From: Tindallia magadiensis
GTDB lineage: Bacteria; Bacillota; Clostridia; Peptostreptococcales; Tindalliaceae
NCBI RefSeq assembly: GCF_900113635.1
Contig: NZ_FOQA01000005.1
Coordinates: 170,814 to 234,813, forward strand
Reading direction: 5' to 3'
Length of the DNA: 64,000 nt
The translations under genes were made by a program, and so were the position numbers. Positions 61,956 to 64,000 of the stretch are shown here, in pieces. The notes beneath the pieces were generated by a model that ran no database searches, was not told where the DNA came from, and worked only from the letters and a program-made list of their open reading frames with translations. Position 1 is the stretch's first letter. The number at the start of each line of letters is the position of its first letter.

Positions 61956-63698
61956 TTATTTCTTCAGCTTTCGATACAAGGTTCTTACACTGATTCCCAG
62001 TGCCTGAGCTGCTTTTTCTTTCCCTTCCTGATGCCAGCCATATTCTTCTAAAAGAGCTTTTATTGCTTCTTGCTCCTGCTGAACCACGGTTTTTCGAAGA
62101 ATAGCTTCTTCCGTCACTGTTTCTTTCAGCTTTTCCTTGATGCGCCGTGGCAAATCTTCTTCCGTCAGCTGTTCTCCCTCTCCACGATTCACCGCATACT
62201 CCACGGCATTTTCTAATTCTCGAATATTTCCAGGCCAATCGTAGCATGAGTGTTGAAGAGCTTCCAATGTTTCCTCTGAAAATCTTTCAATCTGTCTTCC
62301 AATCACCTTTCGATAATGCTGAAGAAAATGCCTGCATAAGGCTGGTATATCTTCCTTTCTATCTTTAAGTTTCGGTAACCGCAGAGGGATCACATTAATG
62401 CGGTAAAACAAATCAGCTCGAAACTTTTTTTCCCGAATCAACCCTTCTAAATCTTGATTGGTGGCCGCAACGACTCGGACATCTACCGGAATAGACCGTG
62501 TACTTCCCAAAGGTTCTACCTTATAGTCTTGTAATACTCTGAGAAGTTTTGCCTGAATGGACAAGGGCATCTCTCCTATTTCATCCAGAAAAAGCGTTCC
62601 TCCATGAGCCATCTGGAACCGGCCTGGTTTTCCTCCTTTTTTCGCTCCGGTAAAAGCACCTTCCATATAACCAAATAGTTCACTTTCAAATAGGGTTTCT
62701 GGAATACTAGCACAGTTTACCGCAATAAAAGGCTTTTTTTGTCGAGAGCTGTTGGCATGAAGGGCAGCCGCTACCAGTTCCTTTCCTGTTCCCGTATCAC
62801 CGGTTACCAATACCGGCGAAGGTGCATCGGCAAAATGCAACAGGTCTTTTTTCAATTCTGTGATGGCTCTGCTTTTTCCAACAATCTGCTCTAACGCTAG
62901 TTTTCCCGTATTTTTATCTTCCTTCGTCATCCGATCCGTATTACCATGAACCACTGATTCCTGAAAGGTTAAGGCCGCACCCACAAAAGAACCTTCCAGG
63001 TAGGTTGGCGAAGCCTTTACCTTTCCATCAAAAAAAGCAGTGCTGACCCATCTTTCTTCAAAGGCTTCCCCAGACAAAATACGATGGTAAAGATCCGGTG
63101 GTAAGATTTGTTGGAGAGAGGAAGCAGCCATATTACAGAAAGAAAACAGCTTCTGTGCGGCTTCGTTACGATAAATCATTCTGCCCTGATGATCCGTCAC
63201 CATTACCGGATCCTTTGAAAATTCAATAGCTGATTGCAACAAATGATCCAGCTTTCCTGACTGAGAAATACCTGCCTCCTGCTGAAAAAGATTTCCTATC
63301 ATTTCCGCAATGCTCTGTGATAAATTCAAATAGGCGGCTGGATTATGAGAAATACGATCATGGCCTTTTTCTGTAAAGGAAGTGAGGGCTACTACACCTA
63401 AAATATATCCGTTGAAATCTATTGAATTAAGAATTTCGATGGTAGCCGGACAATTATCTTTAAAGCGGCACCCTATACAAGTAGCCATACGCCCCGGTTC
63501 ATTCACAATCAGCTTCCCTTCCTGCATCACTTCTTCGACAGAAGCCTTATGTACCGTGCTTCCCTTTTGTCGACCATAGGCCGGAGTGCATCCCATCAGG
63601 CAACAATTTCGATCAAATACAGCAATTTCAATATCAAGGACTTTTCCAAGGCTGGTAATTAGTTGTTGCATGCTGTTTTTCTTTTCTTTCAGTGCCAT
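61956..63698 (-). CDS. Sigma-54-dependent transcriptional activator (PAS-AAA+-HTH)
   Basis: 580 residues. An N-terminal sensor (about 10-145) contains a cysteine cluster CIGCRFKDNCPA that could bind a metal or sense redox state. A PAS domain (about 150-230, DPVMVTDHQGRMIYRNEAAQKLF) follows, then the AAA+ domain with GDTGTGKE (Walker A), GAFTGA sigma-54 contact loop and GGTLFLDEIGEM (Walker B), and a C-terminal Fis-type HTH (QALGISVRTLYRKL). Members activate amino-acid or organic-acid catabolic operons. A sigma-54 promoter pointing away lies just upstream. Confidence 0.94.
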   Translation of the reverse strand: MALKEKKNSMQQLITSLGKVLDIEIAVFDRNCCLMGCTPAYGRQKGSTVHKASVEEVMQEGKLIVNEPGRMATCIGCRFKDNCPATIEILNSIDFNGYILGVVALTSFTEKGHDRISHNPAAYLNLSQSIAEMIGNLFQQEAGISQSGKLDHLLQSAIEFSKDPVMVTDHQGRMIYRNEAAQKLFSFCNMAASSLQQILPPDLYHRILSGEAFEERWVSTAFFDGKVKASPTYLEGSFVGAALTFQESVVHGNTDRMTKEDKNTGKLALEQIVGKSRAITELKKDLLHFADAPSPVLVTGDTGTGKELVAAALHANSSRQKKPFIAVNCASIPETLFESELFGYMEGAFTGAKKGGKPGRFQMAHGGTLFLDEIGEMPLSIQAKLLRVLQDYKVEPLGSTRSIPVDVRVVAATNQDLEGLIREKKFRADLFYRINVIPLRLPKLKDRKEDIPALCRHFLQHYRKVIGRQIERFSEETLEALQHSCYDWPGNIRELENAVEYAVNRGEGEQLTEEDLPRRIKEKLKETVTEEAILRKTVVQQEQEAIKALLEEYGWHQEGKEKAAQALGISVRTLYRKLKK

Positions 63699-63745
63699 GT
63701 TTTTTCTTCCTCCCTTCCCCTTTATCTCTCTATTCTCTTTTCATT

Positions 63746-63761
63746 ATGACATAAGTGTCAT
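63746..63761. promoter_or_regulatory. Palindrome likely to be the activator upstream site
   Basis: ATGACA-TAAG-TGTCAT with six-base exact arms, 160 bp before the sigma-54 promoter and 48 bp before the activator start. Partial TGTCAT-like copies follow. Position and symmetry fit an enhancer-type binding site. Confidence 0.55.
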
Positions 63762-63920
63762 TAAATGCCAATCATTTGTCATTTTTGTCTTTTTTCTACC
63801 AGCTTTATCGTAAATACCGACCTGTTTTTTCCTGTTTTTCAAGAAAGCAAAAGAAAAATCCGATGCATTCTCTTACGATCCCAGAGTTTTTCCCTGATTT
63901 TTCCCAACTTTCTAGATTCT

Positions 63921-63936
63921 TGGCACAGGATTTGCA
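63921..63936 (+). promoter_or_regulatory. Sigma-54 (-24/-12) promoter directed out of the window
   Basis: TGGCAC-AGGAT-TTGCA matches the TGGCAC-N5-TTGCW consensus exactly. No gene begins between it and base 64000, so the controlled operon lies to the right. Confidence 0.85.
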
Positions 63937-64000
63937 CTAATAAAGGCTATCCGGATAGACACGTACCCTACTTCGCTTTACCTACTTTGCTTCACTTAAT

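Noticed and set aside
1-64000. CRISPR arrays, prophage, insertion sequences, rRNA or tRNA genes
   Set aside because: No regularly spaced repeats, transposase, integrase or phage structural genes, and no tRNA- or rRNA-like sequence were recognised while reading both strands.

Overview
The window looks like the chromosome of an anaerobic, fermentative Clostridia-type Firmicute. The support is A/T-rich but not extreme composition, strong AGGAGG-type ribosome sites, a T-box leader, citrate lyase, an AzgA-type purine permease and many c-di-GMP enzymes. I see no rRNA, tRNA, CRISPR array, transposase or prophage gene. Genus-level placement is not possible from this window alone.

Bases 1-14754 (+ strand) form a purine-degradation island built around a bacterial microcompartment (BMC). 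In order: the 3' end of an isochorismatase-fold amidohydrolase, a UbiX-type flavin prenyltransferase, a UbiD-type decarboxylase, three BMC-H shell proteins with a small linker-like protein between the first two, a flavoprotein-fold BMC protein, a BMC-P (EutN/CcmL) vertex protein, and a divergent adenine-deaminase paralogue that lacks one canonical metal-ligand histidine. A second block follows: purine permease, guanine-deaminase-like amidohydrolase, a four-subunit molybdenum hydroxylase (FAD, 2Fe-2S, and a molybdopterin subunit split in two) and a canonical adenine deaminase. My inference is that block two funnels adenine, guanine and hypoxanthine to xanthine, and that the BMC block performs the anaerobic opening of xanthine: ring hydrolysis, ureido hydrolysis, then decarboxylation of 4-aminoimidazole-5-carboxylate by the UbiD enzyme with prenyl-FMN from UbiX. 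This is the best candidate for an under-described system here.

Bases 14803-28005 hold a CapA-like metallophosphatase, dihydroxyacid dehydratase, an HD-GYP/GGDEF protein, an iron alcohol dehydrogenase, the KtrB/KtrA potassium uptake pair, a periplasmic-binding GGDEF-EAL protein, a DEAD-box helicase and malic enzyme.

Bases 28154-46051 are a tricarboxylate-fermentation region. A long minus-strand array encodes an RraA-like aldolase/decarboxylase, aconitase, a TctCBA tripartite transporter, a second aconitase-family hydratase, citrate lyase gamma-beta-alpha (citDEF) and an AbrB-family membrane protein. It is headed by a divergent GntR regulator and a chemoreceptor. Four copies of a GTATAC-W-GTATAC motif lie in front of these three transcription units. 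The lyase maturation genes citC-citX-citG follow as a separate minus-strand operon.

Bases 46290-50580 contain threonine dehydratase behind an isoleucine T-box, a FadR-type regulator, and a LeuCD-type dehydratase pair with a consensus promoter and a near-perfect operator palindrome. Bases 50611-64000 contain a lipoprotein serpin, a FIST-GGDEF protein, a Cache-HAMP-GGDEF-EAL protein, a PHP phosphoesterase, a secreted stalk-domain protein, a nucleoside phosphorylase, diaminopropionate ammonia-lyase, a tyrosyl-tRNA synthetase lacking the usual C-terminal S4 domain, a TetR regulator and a sigma-54 activator. A sigma-54 promoter at the right edge points out of the window.
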